From Hydrotaea diabolus (lineage: Eukaryota > Arthropoda > Insecta > Diptera > Muscidae): a stretch of 64,000 bases of DNA. Below, one piece after another: positions 33,478-44,280 of this stretch. The notes under the pieces are model-generated. The model was not told the DNA's origin and made no database searches. It was given only the letters and a program-made list of their open reading frames with translations. Position 1 is the first letter of the stretch; each line of letters starts with the position of its first letter. The stretch lies in assembly GCA_963513945.1 (NCBI GenBank), contig OY740719.1, positions 163,070,729 to 163,134,728 on the forward strand, in the 5' to 3' direction. A program made the position numbers and the translations under genes.

Positions 33478-34393
33478 TTAATTCGTTTAATTTAACTTGA
33501 TATTTCTCTCCATTTAAATGCTTTTCTAGTGGATCAAATAGGAACTCTTAAATTAATGACATTTTTGTACGATTACAAATGTTTTCTAAAAACAAATGCT
33601 TTCAGGCAAGGACGACTCGACAACCTATACGATTCGGTATTTGAGTTGAAAATCGCACCTGGAGTAGAGTTGCAATAAAAATGAACCCGGAACGGCTTGG
33701 AACTTAACCATAACATTTTATTTACTGTGTACCTAACCGTAAGCGTAACCACTTGAGAAAAAATGTCGAACCGTAGCAAAACCGCAACAAAGTAAAAAAA
33801 AAAAAATCGTGGTTCGGTTCATAAAAATAAAAAAAAACTCGATGTATCAAAAGCTATTTTTTAAGGTACATGCCTTAGTTTAAATCACTTTTTTTATTTT
33901 TAATAAAAATAAATTATATCAAAAAAATATTTTGCTTCTATGATATTTAAACCATTGAACTTAACCAGCATCGCGGTTCAAGAAACCTAATCCCTATTTT
34001 TAAAACCGCACCAGCGGTTCAGATCTGCATACTGAACCAAACCAACTCGAAATCTGAAATGGTCAGCATCCTGGATCTAGAGTGACCCTCTTAATAAGGA
34101 AATAATGAAAACATAGGCCCATATGGTTTCATTTCACTGGGAAATGTTAAAGGTTCAATTCACACACTGGACTTCATGTGAACAAATTCTTATTTAAAAT
34201 ATGGTTTGGTGAGAAAAATAACATCGGCCGATATGGTCCATTTTTCACCAGGGTTAAAATAAGTCCATCATTATGCATCATTATGTGAAATTTGAGCAGT
34301 ATTAGATTCCAAATTGTGATCTGCTGAGCGGAAGCGAGGAGATAATTTTATGTTTTCTTTTTGAGACAGCAAGCAGCACTGTGTCTTACGCGC
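33478..34393. repeat. TrpA1 intron; stretch rich in GAACCG/CGGTTC motifs (33640-34075)
   Basis: Between 33640 and 34075, phrases such as cggttcggttca, aaccgcaacaaag and accgcaccagcggttcag alternate on both strands, producing weak inverted pairing. Likely a decayed repeat. Nothing coding. Confidence 0.35.
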
Positions 34394-34678
34394 CTAAAAA
34401 TCTAGTCTATTCGCTCGACCCCATTCGAAAATGGCCATTAAATCTCGACCAAATGCCTCATCCATGATTCGCCTATTGTCATTAATTTCATGAAGATTCC
34501 ACCTTCGGTCGAATGAATATGAACGACAGAAATTGCTTTCATCTGTAAATGAGTAGGTTGTGTTCATGGTCTGACCCAAAATATCGTCATTGAAAATCAG
34601 AAAAAGTAAAGGAGAAAGCACAGAACACTGTGGTACACCTGTGGTCTGCCTATGTTCACTGGATGAGAACCATCTTTA

Positions 34679-35559
34679 GGATGATCCATCTAGAGGTATT
34701 TTTTCAGAACAAAAAAAAACATATAAAAATTCAAATCAAGTGTGGTATCTTTATTGGTTATTTGAAAGGGCATTTTATGGCATTTATTTTTTTGAATATA
34801 ATTTCCATCAAATGTTGGCCGCAACTAAGCCTCAGGGTTTTCATTATGAGGGTCCAATTTTGGATGACTCGTTCGAACATTTCGACCGGTATGGCTTTAA
34901 TGACACGCGTAATGTTGGCTTACAAAAGCTGAATCGTAGCTGGTTTGTCAGCACAGACTTTGGACTTTACGTAACCCCAAAGAAAAATGTCTAAAGCTGT
35001 GATGCCACTCGATCTAGGCGGCCAAATCACCTGTCCAAAACGATAAATTAGCTGCTTTTCGAAATGACCTCTCAATCGATCCATTGTTAGAGCAGCTGTA
35101 TGGCAAGTGGCACCGTCCTGTTGAAACCAAGTGTCGTCAAGATTACGGGCTTCAATTTCAGGTAGCATAAAGATCGATATCATGGCGAGATAGCGAGCAC
35201 CATTCACGGTCACGTTCCGGTCATCATTTTTGAAAAAAAAAATTGCACCGATGTTTCAACCAGCTTATAAACCGCACCCTACCGTGGTTTTCTCTGGATA
35301 TAATGGCACCTCTTGAACCTCTTCTTGTTGCTCTTCAGCCCAAATGCGGCAATTTTGTTTATTGACCTTGCCACAAATGGGCCTCATCACTGAACAAAAT
35401 TTTGGTCGAAAACAGCGGATCTTCCCGTTTCTCACCGAACGCTCATTTCCAGAATACAGTTGCCAACATTTGAAGGTAATTATTTTCAAAAAAAAATGCC
35501 ACTATTTAAATTTTTATATTTTTTTTTGTTCTGAAAAAATACCTCTAGATGGATCACCC
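34679..35559 (-). mobile_element. DD41D mariner-like element, deletion derivative (copy C)
   Basis: Flanked by TA on both sides, with ends ggatgatccatctagagg and ctctagatggatcaccc. The minus-strand transposase lies in pieces 35489-35265 and 35213-34920. The second has MLPEIEARNLDDTWFQQDGA, TCHTAAL, then ITALDIFLWGYVKSK. The second and third Asp and the intact DGATCHTA box are all present. Same deletion as copies A, B and D: the sequence goes from the terminal repeat almost at once to CWQLYSGNERSVRNGKIRCF, so there is no HTH. Confidence 0.85.
34920..35213 (-). pseudogene. DD41D transposase C-terminal half (copy C)
   Basis: 97 codons with the second Asp (QQDGATCHTA) and third Asp (ALDIFLWGY) spaced by 41 residues. 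A Pro to Ala change in TPLD and a stop after TIQLL mark decay. The N-terminal piece at 35265-35489 is in another frame. Confidence 0.8.
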
Positions 35560-35814
35560 TATAAAACAACTCGTAGAAAGCTCGCAATATATCGAGCAAA
35601 GGTATTACCGACGCCAAAAGCTATCAGCTTTGCTATGAGTGCACCGTGCCAGAATCTATCAAAGGTCTTGGGGATATCCAGAGCAACAATCTTAATTACA
35701 CCAAACTGGTGTAATTACGACTATGGTCGACTCAAACGTTCCGACAAGAACGCCATCAGATCTCTGGTAGACCATTGGATAGAGGTTTGCCACCGAAGCC
35801 ATGCCGGGCATTTG

Positions 35815-35935
35815 GCCAATATTTTGTTCCACACATAATTGTCATAGATCCTTCATTCATAATGAAAAATATTAAGATAATTCTCTTAAAAGCGTTCTGT
35901 TTTATCAACAATTAACATCGTGCGTTTATTGCTCA
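35815..35935 (+). repeat. 3' end of a third-family DD41D element
   Basis: attttgttccacacataatt through caacaattaacatcgtgcgt matches the right end of the element at 50232-51127. Only this tail is present. Confidence 0.7.
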
Positions 35936-35989
35936 GAAATTGTTTCTAGCGACAACAACTATGGTCTACTCGTACTTCATGTGGTCATA

Positions 35990-37137
35990 CGAGGGCTGCT
36001 TTATATATTTCTAACCTAATAATGAAAATGCGAATATTTAATATCCTTCTGCATGCGCTCAAACCAATTGTCGAAGCACTTTTTCCACTCCGATTGAAAC
36101 ACCTCCAAAACATGGCTTTTGAACGCTTCAACAGCATCTTCTAGCGACGAAAATCGTTGACCACCCATTTTTTTTCTTAATGTGCGGGAATAAGAAGAAG
36201 TCATTGGGTGCCAAGTCAGGGCTGTACGGCGGATTACCCATCAATTTGACGTTTTGGTCGGTTAAAAAGGCGCTGCTTTGAGCCGATGTGTGAGAGCTCG
36301 CATTGTCATGGTGCGCAATGATTCGTCTTCTCTTGGTCGTTTTTCGAATTTCTCCGAAGTCTTCAGGCAAACAAATTGTGGTGTACCACTCAGAATTAAC
36401 TGTCCTACGTTGGTCATGCGGAACAGTCGCCCCATGACCAGTTTTGTCGAAGAAACAGGCGACCATTTAAGTCGAAGTGCTTCTTCCACGAACAACTTTC
36501 GTTGGATTTGGCTCGTCTTCGATTGCTGCTTTGTTTTGGGGTCATACGCATAGATCCATGATTCGTCATCTGTGACGATCTTGTAAACGTCTTTTGCAGC
36601 ACCGCAATCATATTTTTTCAAAATTTCTTTGCACCAATCGACACGAGCCTTTTTTAGAGCGATTGTCAAATTGTGCGGCATCCAACGAGAACAAACCTTT
36701 TTACGGCTAGTGGAATAAATGTCCAAGGATGCCTCTATCTCATGGTATGTCACATGACGATCTTGCATTATCAGTTCACGCACGGCATCAATGTTCTCTG
36801 GCACGACGGCCGTTTTTGGACGACCTTTATGACCTTTGTCTTTGAGCGAGCGTCGGCCACGATTGAATTCATTAAACCAGGTTTTTACAGTGCTATAGGA
36901 TGGTGCTTCATTGCCATACAAAGATTTAAGTTCATCGATGCACTCTAGTCGTGATAATCCACGTCGAAAGTTGTGAAAAATTAATTTCATTTTTTTTTTC
37001 AAATTGATTTTTTCAAGTCAGTGTAAACTACACAAATGGTCGTATGTCAAAACGTACTGAGTACGTTTATGCTAAAAAATGTCAAACTTCCCAATGGAAC
37101 ATCAGATTGCTCCAATATATGTATATAGCAACCGTCG
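35990..37137 (-). mobile_element. Mariner (DD34D) element, degenerate, copy P1
   Basis: TA-flanked ends cgagggctgctttatatatt and, on the other side, the complement of cgacggttgctatatacat. The minus-strand transposase is nearly full length in three frames: 37002-36262, 36466-36128 and 36204-36016. Motifs in order: HTH region SYSTVKTWFNEFNRGR, linker GRPKTAVVPENIDAVRELIM, WMPHNLT, YKIVTDDESWIYAYDP (first Asp), IAHHDNASSHTSAQ (second Asp), YSPDLAPNDFFLFPHIK (third Asp, 34 residues apart). Confidence 0.9.
36016..37002 (-). pseudogene. Mariner transposase in three overlapping frames
   Basis: The start at 37002 (MKKKMKLIFHNFRRGLSR) gives the HTH-containing N-terminal domain; a small deletion shortens the region before CSRWMPHNLT. 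A frameshift near 36460 moves the catalytic core into the 36466-36128 frame and another near 36190 into the 36204-36016 frame. All three catalytic Asp are present, so only the indels prevent expression as one protein. Sister copy: 56215-57408. Confidence 0.85.
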
Positions 37138-37719
37138 TATGAGAAATTGTCAATACTCTAAACGACAGTTGGCGTAGAACAAGAACAGTGCTTTCTTGTG
37201 TACATTGTGGGATACCCTTTAATGAATTTCAAAACATTTTATAATCTAGTGCCAAAAACACATACATTCAATGTACGAAAAATAGCCAGCCAATGTGAAC
37301 CAGTGCGTATGAGTAATACGACTTGAAGTGTGTGTCATTGCTCATACGCCGCAGTGCACTTCAAGGGTAGACCATTAAATTTGGATTTACAATTTACAGC
37401 CGATAATTGTGCTGACATTGAACCCAAACGAATTTATAATGAGAATATTTTGTTATGAATAAATTTATTAAATGCTACAACTAACGTCTATTGTATTTTG
37501 TTTAAATTTAAATGGATGTCAACTAGAGTTTCTCTCCTCGCCTGGGAAGTTGCGGGAATCCCAGTCATTTTTTATTCCCGGGTTCTTAGGAAATTTACCA
37601 GAATTCCGAGGAAAATTATTATTTTCTTTTACCGCTGACATGACATTACCAAGTGTAATTCGATGGTGACAATGTTAGAAAAGTATTTACATTAAAAAAA
37701 ATTGTTGAAAAGCTATTTA
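37138..37719. other. TrpA1 intron, nothing recognised
   Basis: No repeats or coding signal named. Confidence 0.4.
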
Positions 37720-38969
37720 GAGGGCGGTTCGGAAAGTTCTTAGCCTATCAATGAAAGAGAATAGTTAGTTTTTCAAAAATATTTTTATTTTTCAATATAA
37801 ACTCCTGAAACTTCAATACACTTAGTCCAACGCTTATCTAGCAATTATATCCCTTGATTAAAATAGTTTTCCTCAAGGTCTTCAAAATAGTGGTTTACAA
37901 CTGTAATTGCATCTTCATTTGAGGTAAAACGCTTGCCAGCAAGGATTTTTTTTAGATTTGGGAACAGGTAAAAGTCACTGGGAGCTAAATCAGGAGAATA
38001 AGGTGGGTGGTCAAGCAACTCGTACTTTAATTCGTTGATTTTAGCCATTGTTAAAACACTCTTGTGCGCTGGTGCGTTGTCTTGATGAAAACTTATTTTT
38101 TTGTGTTGTAAGCCAGGACGTTTTTCTCGAATTTGTACATTTAATTGATCTAAAAGGTTGCAATAGTACTCTGAATTTATTGTTTTACCCTTTTGCAGAT
38201 AGTCAATCAATAAAATACCTTTGAAGCTCAAAAAAACCGTTGCCATAACCTTACCAGCCGATTGAATTGTTTTTGCCTTCTTCGGGGCACTTTCTCCATT
38301 GTTTGGATTGTTCTTTTGTCTCTGGAGTATAGGGGTGGATCCATGTCTCATCAATAGTTATGAAACGGCGCTTAAACTCCATTTTATTTCGCTGAAAACG
38401 ATCCAAACAAGCTTAAGAAATGTTCATTCTTATGCGTTTCTGGTCGACTGTTAACAAGTGCGGCACCCATCTTGCAGAAAGCTTTTTCATCTGTAGTTCT
38501 TCATGCAAAATTAAATGGACTCGATCATTTGAGATGCCCATGATATTAGCTATTTCACGCACTTTTATTCGTCGATCAGTCAATACCATAAAATGCACTT
38601 TGGCAACAATTTCTGTTGTTGTTGCTGTTTTTGGACGTCCACTACGTGGTTCATCTTCAATGCTTTTTTTACTGTTGCATATGAAGGGGCACTTTCACCT
38701 AACACATTCACCATATCATTATGAATTTCTTGTCCCGATAAACCTTTTTTATGTAAATATTTAATGACACCACGCATTTCTATTTTTTCCATTGTAAAAA
38801 AATCGCAGATGCGTCTTTTGTGAACACCTGTTTCTATATGAAGGAGTTGCCAGATTGAAACAAAATTTAACATGTGCTCATAGCAGAGATGGAAGTTTCC
38901 AAAACACTTAACTTTTTTCTGTGTTTACCGCGCTTTTTGTGCTAGGCTAAGAAGTTTCCGAACCGACCG
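37720..38969 (-). mobile_element. Irritans-type mariner (DD34D), copy Q1, 1250 bp
   Basis: TA-flanked; ends gagggcggttcggaaagttc and the complement of cggtcggttcggaaacttct. Typical mariner length. The minus-strand transposase matches the irritans subfamily in motif wording (HYTPE-like block, SAGKVMATVF, YLQKGKTI, FHQDNAPAHKS, YSPDLAPSDFYLF, KKILAGKRF). Frames: 38873-38580 (N terminus), 38598-38413 (HTH 2 and WVPHLLT), 38354-37845 (catalytic core). Confidence 0.9.
37845..38873 (-). pseudogene. Irritans-type mariner transposase, broken (Q1)
   Basis: The N-terminal frame opens at MEKIEMRGVIKYLHKKG. A deletion of about 31 bp relative to the sister copy at 59686 removes the W(V)AEFKRGR block and shifts the frame. 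A stop follows RIRMNIS. The catalytic frame from 38354 holds HQDNAPAHKS and SPDLAPSDFYLF, DD34D. The first catalytic block (IDETW) lies just upstream in another frame. The last codons end at FNQGI then stop, earlier than in the sister copy. Confidence 0.85.
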
Positions 38970-39755
38970 TAGAACAAATTGAGCTTTGAATTGAAGATCA
39001 TGTACGTAAACATACTAGCATTTTTATTTATTATTTTAAAACCAGCTAATTATTAATTAGCTGTGCAAGCGCTTTGCCAAAGCAATTTGAATTTAATAGA
39101 TGCGAATGCAATATTTAACAATTTTATGGCAAAGCATTTCTCATGCATACACGATTGGGTGAAACAATTTTAGATGCTTTGCCATCAATTTTTTGAGGAG
39201 TTTGATTTGATTTATTTCAATGGTTTTTAGACTGCCGGAATTTGAAAAATGCGCAGTGTAAGAAAGAAAGCTGCAGTGTGCCTGAGTCTTTAAAGAAGAG
39301 AATCGAAGGCAAAAGAGACAAGCGACTTCTTACTTTAATTAAGTATCTTAAACGTCGAACAATATTTAATAATAATGATTAAAATTTATTTTAAAAACGC
39401 TCAAAGCAATATGTGCATTTTTGACGATATTTCTCTTAGTGGCATTACTACAGATAGATCAGGGATGGATTTTTTAAGTGATGCCATAACAAACGCAAAT
39501 CAAAATGTTGCACAGATAAAAATCGATTACCTAATAACTTAACAATAGTAAAGGACGTATAGTTTTATAAAGCAAAAAGAAACCCAACGAAAAACTTTAT
39601 CAATTTATTGAATGCTATTCTGGGCAGTTTGTTAATAAAATTTAAAACAGACTGTCTGATGATTCCTTTAATGCTCTCTAAAAGAATTTTTTTCACAATG
39701 AATTTTAATAAAATTTGAATATGCCACTTAAGTTATTTTTATAAACTTTGAAACG
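38970..39755. other. TrpA1 intron; right arm of a MITE at 39225-39290
   Basis: Except for the MITE-like arm matching 33245-33477, no feature recognised. Confidence 0.4.
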
Positions 39756-40079
39756 TATATGTGACGCGTAAAATAGAAAGGAAACTAAGGTTAAAAACCA
39801 GTTTTGTTCAGGAGAGTCCACATCAAAAAATAAAGTGAAAAGTTGATGAAAAGTTTTGTTCAGGAGAGCCATTTTAAAGATTAGGTCCCTTTCTATTTGC
39901 GCTTAGAATCGTCGACTTCACTTTCATAAAACGCGCATATCTCTGGGAGGGAACACTTTTGGGGCATGGGATCGGTCTCATTCGATGCTCAGATGTTGTT
40001 CACATCAAAAAAATAAAAAAAATGAAAATTGACTTTTTTTTATCCTTAGGTCCCTTTCTCTATGCGCTGTCACATATGA
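39756..40079. mobile_element. Short TIR element (tatatgtgacgcg ends), copy W1
   Basis: Ends tatatgtgacgcgtaaaata...gaaag and ...aggtccctttctctatgcgc...tgtcacatat form a ~35-40 bp inverted pair. The interior (actttcataaaacgcgcata, gggaggaacacttttgggg and so on) is shared with 51558, 55938, 57555 and 57896. Lies about 200 bp downstream of the TrpA1 first coding exon in its intron. Confidence 0.85.
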
Positions 40080-40283
40080 TAGTTTTTGTTAAAAAAATTA
40101 AAAAACTGCAAAGATTACATGGTTTGTTTTATTTTTGTGTTATGCGGAATTTCCAGGGAAATGCTAAAATTCCAGGGAAATAAATAACTCCGGGAAAAGA
40201 GAAACTCTAGTGTGAACGAATGTGTTTACAAAGAAAACATTCCAAATGTTTTTCCATAATTTGATATGGAAACATGTCGTTAC
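40080..40283. other. Start of the 17.7-kb TrpA1 intron
   Basis: Begins on the minus strand with the donor GTAACG at 40283-40278. Confidence 0.6.
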
Positions 40284-40661
40284 CTGCAACAGCTCATCAA
40301 TAAATACTTTCGGTATGGGCGTCATTCGCAACATTCGCGTCCAATGCGATGGTATTTTAAACGGAGCTGTCACTGTCAATTCCGCGCCGCGAGCGCAGCC
40401 ATTAATTAAGCAACGAAGCGGTCGTACGATAACATCACGTTTAGACGAATTTTTCATGCTCGCATTGACACAACAAGCCGTCGATGACGGTACTATTGTA
40501 ATAGCAGTGGACGACGTAGTGGTTGAGGTAGGGCTGGCGATGGTTGTTGTGTTGCTGTTGGTATTGTTGGTGGTGGTGGTGGTGCTGGTGTGCGACGTGG
40601 AGGTGCTGCAAATGGTCACAATGTTCGTGATGTTGCCCGCGTTGCTGTTCGTTGGTATCAT
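40284..40661 (-). CDS. TrpA1: TrpA1 first coding exon (N terminus)
   Basis: From ATG at 40659-40661, 126 codons run to the donor CAG|GTAACG. Residues 11-60 are Ser/Thr/Asn-rich low complexity. From residue 71 the sequence becomes conserved-looking: KRDVIVRPLRCLINGCARGA, then a PSHWTRMLRMTPIPK block ending FIDELLQ. The exon ends on a codon boundary, which fits the phase-0 start (AAESG) of the exon at 22441-22597, giving ELLQ-AAESGNLDD. That phase match, strand, a good donor and the open frame are the evidence; family resemblance of the N terminus is less certain than for the ankyrin exons. Met69 at 40457 is an alternative start. The frame upstream reaches a poly(A) run without a stop. Confidence 0.8.
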
Positions 40662-41220
40662 AAGTCCAGAGTTGTTGTTAAAAACGGTATTTGAACTGAG
40701 ATTTCTGATTTTTTTTTTTTTTTGATGCGGTGCTGCCCGAAGGCCTTTGCGATGCTGACACTTGCGTTAGGTTGTTTACCGTAGCTGTGGTTTAGTTTTT
40801 AAATCTCCTTTTCTATTTTTATCGTAATTTATGAATAATTGTGTTATGAGGTTTCTATTTCTGCACTGCTTTCTTTAAAAAATTTAATTTTATTCAAATC
40901 GTTGGGTTGTCTGTTTTCTTTTGGCACATTTAATGTAAAATGAGTTTTGAATTTATTTGCATTTGAAACGCTTAAAATATTTGCGCATTTGCTTTAAAGA
41001 CATTTGTTTGCTTTGTTTTTGTAGTTGTAGTTGTAAATAGTGTGTAATGGATTTTTTTGTTTCTATTTTTTTTAATGTTGAAAGTTTATTATTAAACAGT
41101 AAAAAAAAGTCCTTTGTCCTTAGGAGTGCGGGATGGGAATTAGAAATCTCTGAACATAAATGGCAGAAAGGATGATAATCGAACATATCGCTAATGAATA
41201 CCATAGATAGAAGATAAACT
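40662..41220 (-). other. Probable TrpA1 5' leader and upstream intron
   Basis: Upstream of the start codon is a 15-nt A run (minus strand) at 40709-40723. Before it, a short frame (VSASQRPSGSTASKKKK) stays open up to a stop just before the ATG; it may be leader or former coding sequence. An AG preceded by ttttttaaagaaagcagtgc near 40875 could be the acceptor of the leader exon. Not proven. Confidence 0.35.
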
Positions 41221-41815
41221 TAGGGAATTGTTGCTATGCAAATTAACAATTCTACAAATCTTCTGCGGCATAAATGCTTACTATTAGTTTCAATTGTTCG
41301 ATTGCAGAAGCTTTTAAAGTTAGCAATACCATTCAGCGTTTAAATATTAAGCAAGGTTTGCCATTGCATCGTTGCAAGCCAGGCTAACGTGTAAAAAATT
41401 GTTAAAAATTATTAAAGAAGTTCCCAATCAGTCGTAAATACAAAATAGACATTTCGGCATTGAGATGGGTTATCAGTGAGAGGTTGTATCGTGGAAAATG
41501 TTAAGATCCTTATAAGACCTTAAACCACCAATCAGACAAAGATTGGTGCGAAGTGTTAAAAAAAGATAGAGGCAGTGGAAGTATAAAAGAAGACCCGACA
41601 AATTAAGTTAGTCTTAACAAAACGTCGAGGAAGTAGCGGCCAGTATAAAAGAAGACCCAGAAAATTAGATTCGGCTTCGAACAACTCAATTTTGCCAAGC
41701 CAATGAGTCCGTTTTATATTAGGTTGAGTTTTAGCTGACATCAATATTCGATTGCGCTGGCTCGGGAAGAAAAGAAGGACGGTCATTAATAAAGCCGTGA
41801 AACTGCTAATATGGC
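41221..41815. other. Upstream TrpA1 intron, nothing recognised
   Basis: A 156-codon minus-strand ORF at 41556-42026 is the antisense shadow of transposon relics on the plus strand. A ~60-bp partial direct repeat (agtataaaagaagaccc) occurs at 41580 and 41642. Confidence 0.4.
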
Positions 41816-42330
41816 GATGAAATTGTTCTAAGAAAATCAGGATTTTGAACAAAATATCATATTCAGGGAAGAGGTCCAATTTTACCTCAGTAACTATGTG
41901 AACAAGCAAAATTTCCATTATTGCAATCCAAAAACCGGGAAAAAATTGGAAGCTTTTAGCTTTATATCTAATTGGTGGTCCAACTGTAATGCACGATAGT
42001 AATTGTGATTCACACCTTAACGTCAAGTTTTTTTGCCCAACTTAATTTGACATTTCTTTGTTACAGTGTTTGGAGACGTACACAGCGAGTTAAGATTATT
42101 AAAGCCTTTCAAATAATCGACAAAATTTATTCACAATTGGGAAATTTGTATGCAATTTTCAGCATGTTTGGAGGAAATGTGAAAAAACCTTTGCATGATC
42201 GCCCAGTTTGTTCTGCCATCGTTCTGCCATCGGGCCGTACTTCTTCGAAAACGACGTCGGCCAAGCAGTACCTGCGAATGGTGTTGCGAGATGATAACGG
42301 GCTTCTTGTGGCCAGAGTTTGAGGATAATG
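41816..42330 (+). mobile_element. Two juxtaposed DD41D relics
   Basis: Positions 41830-41970 read, on the plus strand, FEQNIIFREEVQFYLSNYVN then KQNFHYC, a decayed first-Asp block. At 41974 a third-family left end begins (ggtccaactgtaatgcacga) and runs to about 42330 with phrases of the same family as 50232 and 61172, including a decayed FLWPEFEDNG. No complete domain. Confidence 0.6.
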
Positions 42331-42690
42331 GCCATAATTGGAAGTTATTTTTATTCACTTCGTTAGAAGTTCCTTTTTGCTGGTGCAGGTTTGATGGAAA
42401 CATTCGCGCTTTCAATTCGAAAGGTCTCGGGTTGGAGCTCAAGTAGACGTGTACTTGTTTTTTTGTTTGTAAAATCATGCTATAATTATTTTACTTGACT
42501 TTTTAATAAGACTTTTCAAAAATAGTTTTTCATACGTTTTTGAAAGTTCGTGCGGGCCGAAGCTTTTATACGTTCGACCATGGAATTAGATCCAATAAGA
42601 AAATGTAGTCTAGTAAGCGAGGCACTGGCCTTATTTATATTAGGGAGTGTTTGTTTCTGTAATTTTTTTCCACAGACAGACAGACATAGC
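42331..42690. other. Upstream TrpA1 intron, nothing recognised
   Basis: No feature recognised. Confidence 0.35.
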
Positions 42691-43030
42691 TAGATCATCG
42701 TATACTTTTGGGGGTATCCGACCTATGTTAAAGTCATTGCATCCGATCCAATTTAAAAGTACTTCCGGATCACAAGTTTCGGATCTTTTTCACTTCTTTG
42801 GATGGTCGGTTTCTGCTGGAAAGTATTCGAGTAAGCATCACTGCACCCATAAATATTGATGGTACTTATGTACAGCGGCATCATCGGACGTTATTTTTTC
42901 GAAAGAACAAAGGAGACAGGGGAGCAATGTTAATCGACATTCTGTGGACAGAGCTTAGCATCGCCGATGTATCCGTGCTGTGGTTACAACATGGCGGCGC
43001 AACATGACATAGAGGCGACGCATCGCTCGT
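42691..43030 (+). pseudogene. Decayed DD41D transposase fragment
   Basis: In mixed frames: GIIGRYFFERTK (GGIIGPYFFEN block), then TELSIADVSVLWLQHGGAT (the WPEL...LWFQQDGAT block with Asp replaced by His/Gly). No ends found. Confidence 0.5.
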
Positions 43031-43717
43031 TGTAATGAGACTTGACACTTCTCGGTTTCCACTGGTGCTGTGTCCCAGGCCACTTTGAATAAATGTTGGA
43101 CTGCTTAAGGCACATCTCAGATCGTTGTTGTAAAATCATTCTTGTTTGGTCACTCTTTATTTTATAAAAGGATCAGAATATTTAATAGTTTATATAACTC
43201 TTCTTTAAAATCGTGTAAATGGCTGCCTTGATACTTTTTGTTTTACTTCTATGAACATTGAAAAAATTTAAATTTAAAAAAAAAACAAATTGTACTTATA
43301 TAACTTAAAATTTCACTACATAATACAGATTGTAGTGTTCTTTTTCACATGACCCAAAATTAGTAAACATTGGTTAATCTGTTCCAAAGATTAACCAAGC
43401 CCAAGAAATCATTTTTGCCATTAATTTTGTTTGCAAATAATTCGGTAAATTCTGTTCAATTTGAACTAAATTTGTTCTGCCTTCGTTTTTGTTTGACCGA
43501 CAAGAGAAGATTCGGTTATAAACTATATGTCATAGGAGAATATTGAGATCTGGTCTTCAAAAATGGTTGAAAACTTGAGACTCCCTGCCTTAGGAGTTAT
43601 TTCATAAGCTGTTAAATGCGAAACCTCATAAAACATGAAAACGTTTGTAGTGTGTTCCAGTCACTGAAATTTGTAATTGTCAGTGACAGTCCATATCGTC
43701 CCCTCTTAAATAACGGG
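43031..43717. other. Upstream TrpA1 intron, nothing recognised
   Basis: AT-rich; no feature. Confidence 0.35.
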
Positions 43718-43870
43718 GTTTCCAATAGGGGCACAACAATTTCGTATCTTAATGTCAACGCACCCTTAAATATTTTTAATGATCTTCGTCAACATTTTCA
43801 TCATGGTTAAGTTTAATTACGAGCGAGCAACGTTTGGAAATTATTAAAAATTTTAAATGTTAAATCGCCC
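43718..43870 (+). repeat. Left-end fragment of the cagggttttcc DD41D family
   Basis: ggggtttccaataggggcac and the following atgtcaacgcaccct / tttttaatgatctt match 7545-7720. Confidence 0.7.
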
Positions 43871-44280
43871 AACCTGTACAACTTCCTGCTCTACAAGAGT
43901 GTTATCAAACTTATGGAGAAAGGCAAATTCAGTCCAGGCACAGATGTTGCGGCTGATAACCGCAGCTCCCTGGCATTTGAGGCATGAAACACCCTCAGAT
44001 ATTTTTTCATGCCTGTAAAGCTGGTATTTACATTATTAAGATATCGCTACCTTAATATAAAAATGCCCTAACTCATAAAAATAGTTTTGCATTAGAAGAA
44101 AAAAAAATTATAAATCTGGTAAGCATTTGGATACAAAATCTTTGTAAATTCACATTTTATAAAAATTGATGTGTAATTCAGAGTTATACATTTTTAAAAT
44201 AAATTTATTTTTTATAGATTTTGTATGAATAAGGGTTTTGTATCAATATGATTTGGGGCCTTTTTACATTATAATGTTAC
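43871..44280. other. Upstream TrpA1 intron, nothing recognised
   Basis: No feature recognised. Confidence 0.35.

Larger units (their letters stand above)
34394..35830 (-). mobile_element. Non-LTR retrotransposon RT fragment, interrupted by DD41D copy C
   Basis: The minus strand from 35830 reads RT fingers/palm sequence near 35690-35590 (ALDIPKTFDRFWHGALIAKL then IAFGVGNTFARYI). After the transposon at 34679-35559 it resumes at 34640-34394 with MLSPLLFLIFNDDILGQTMN and SFTDESNFC (the catalytic FADDS box changed to FTDES), then WGRANRLDF. Both halves belong to one RT of the I/Jockey group and lie in the right order, so a single element was split by the later insertion. Confidence 0.75.

Noticed and set aside
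40222..40725. 167-codon plus-strand ORF opposite the TrpA1 exon
   Set aside because: Antisense of the coding exon; its Val/Leu run is the complement of the Thr/Asn/Ser-rich segment.
41556..42026. 156-codon minus-strand ORF
   Set aside because: Antisense to DD41D relics readable on the plus strand; no domain of its own.
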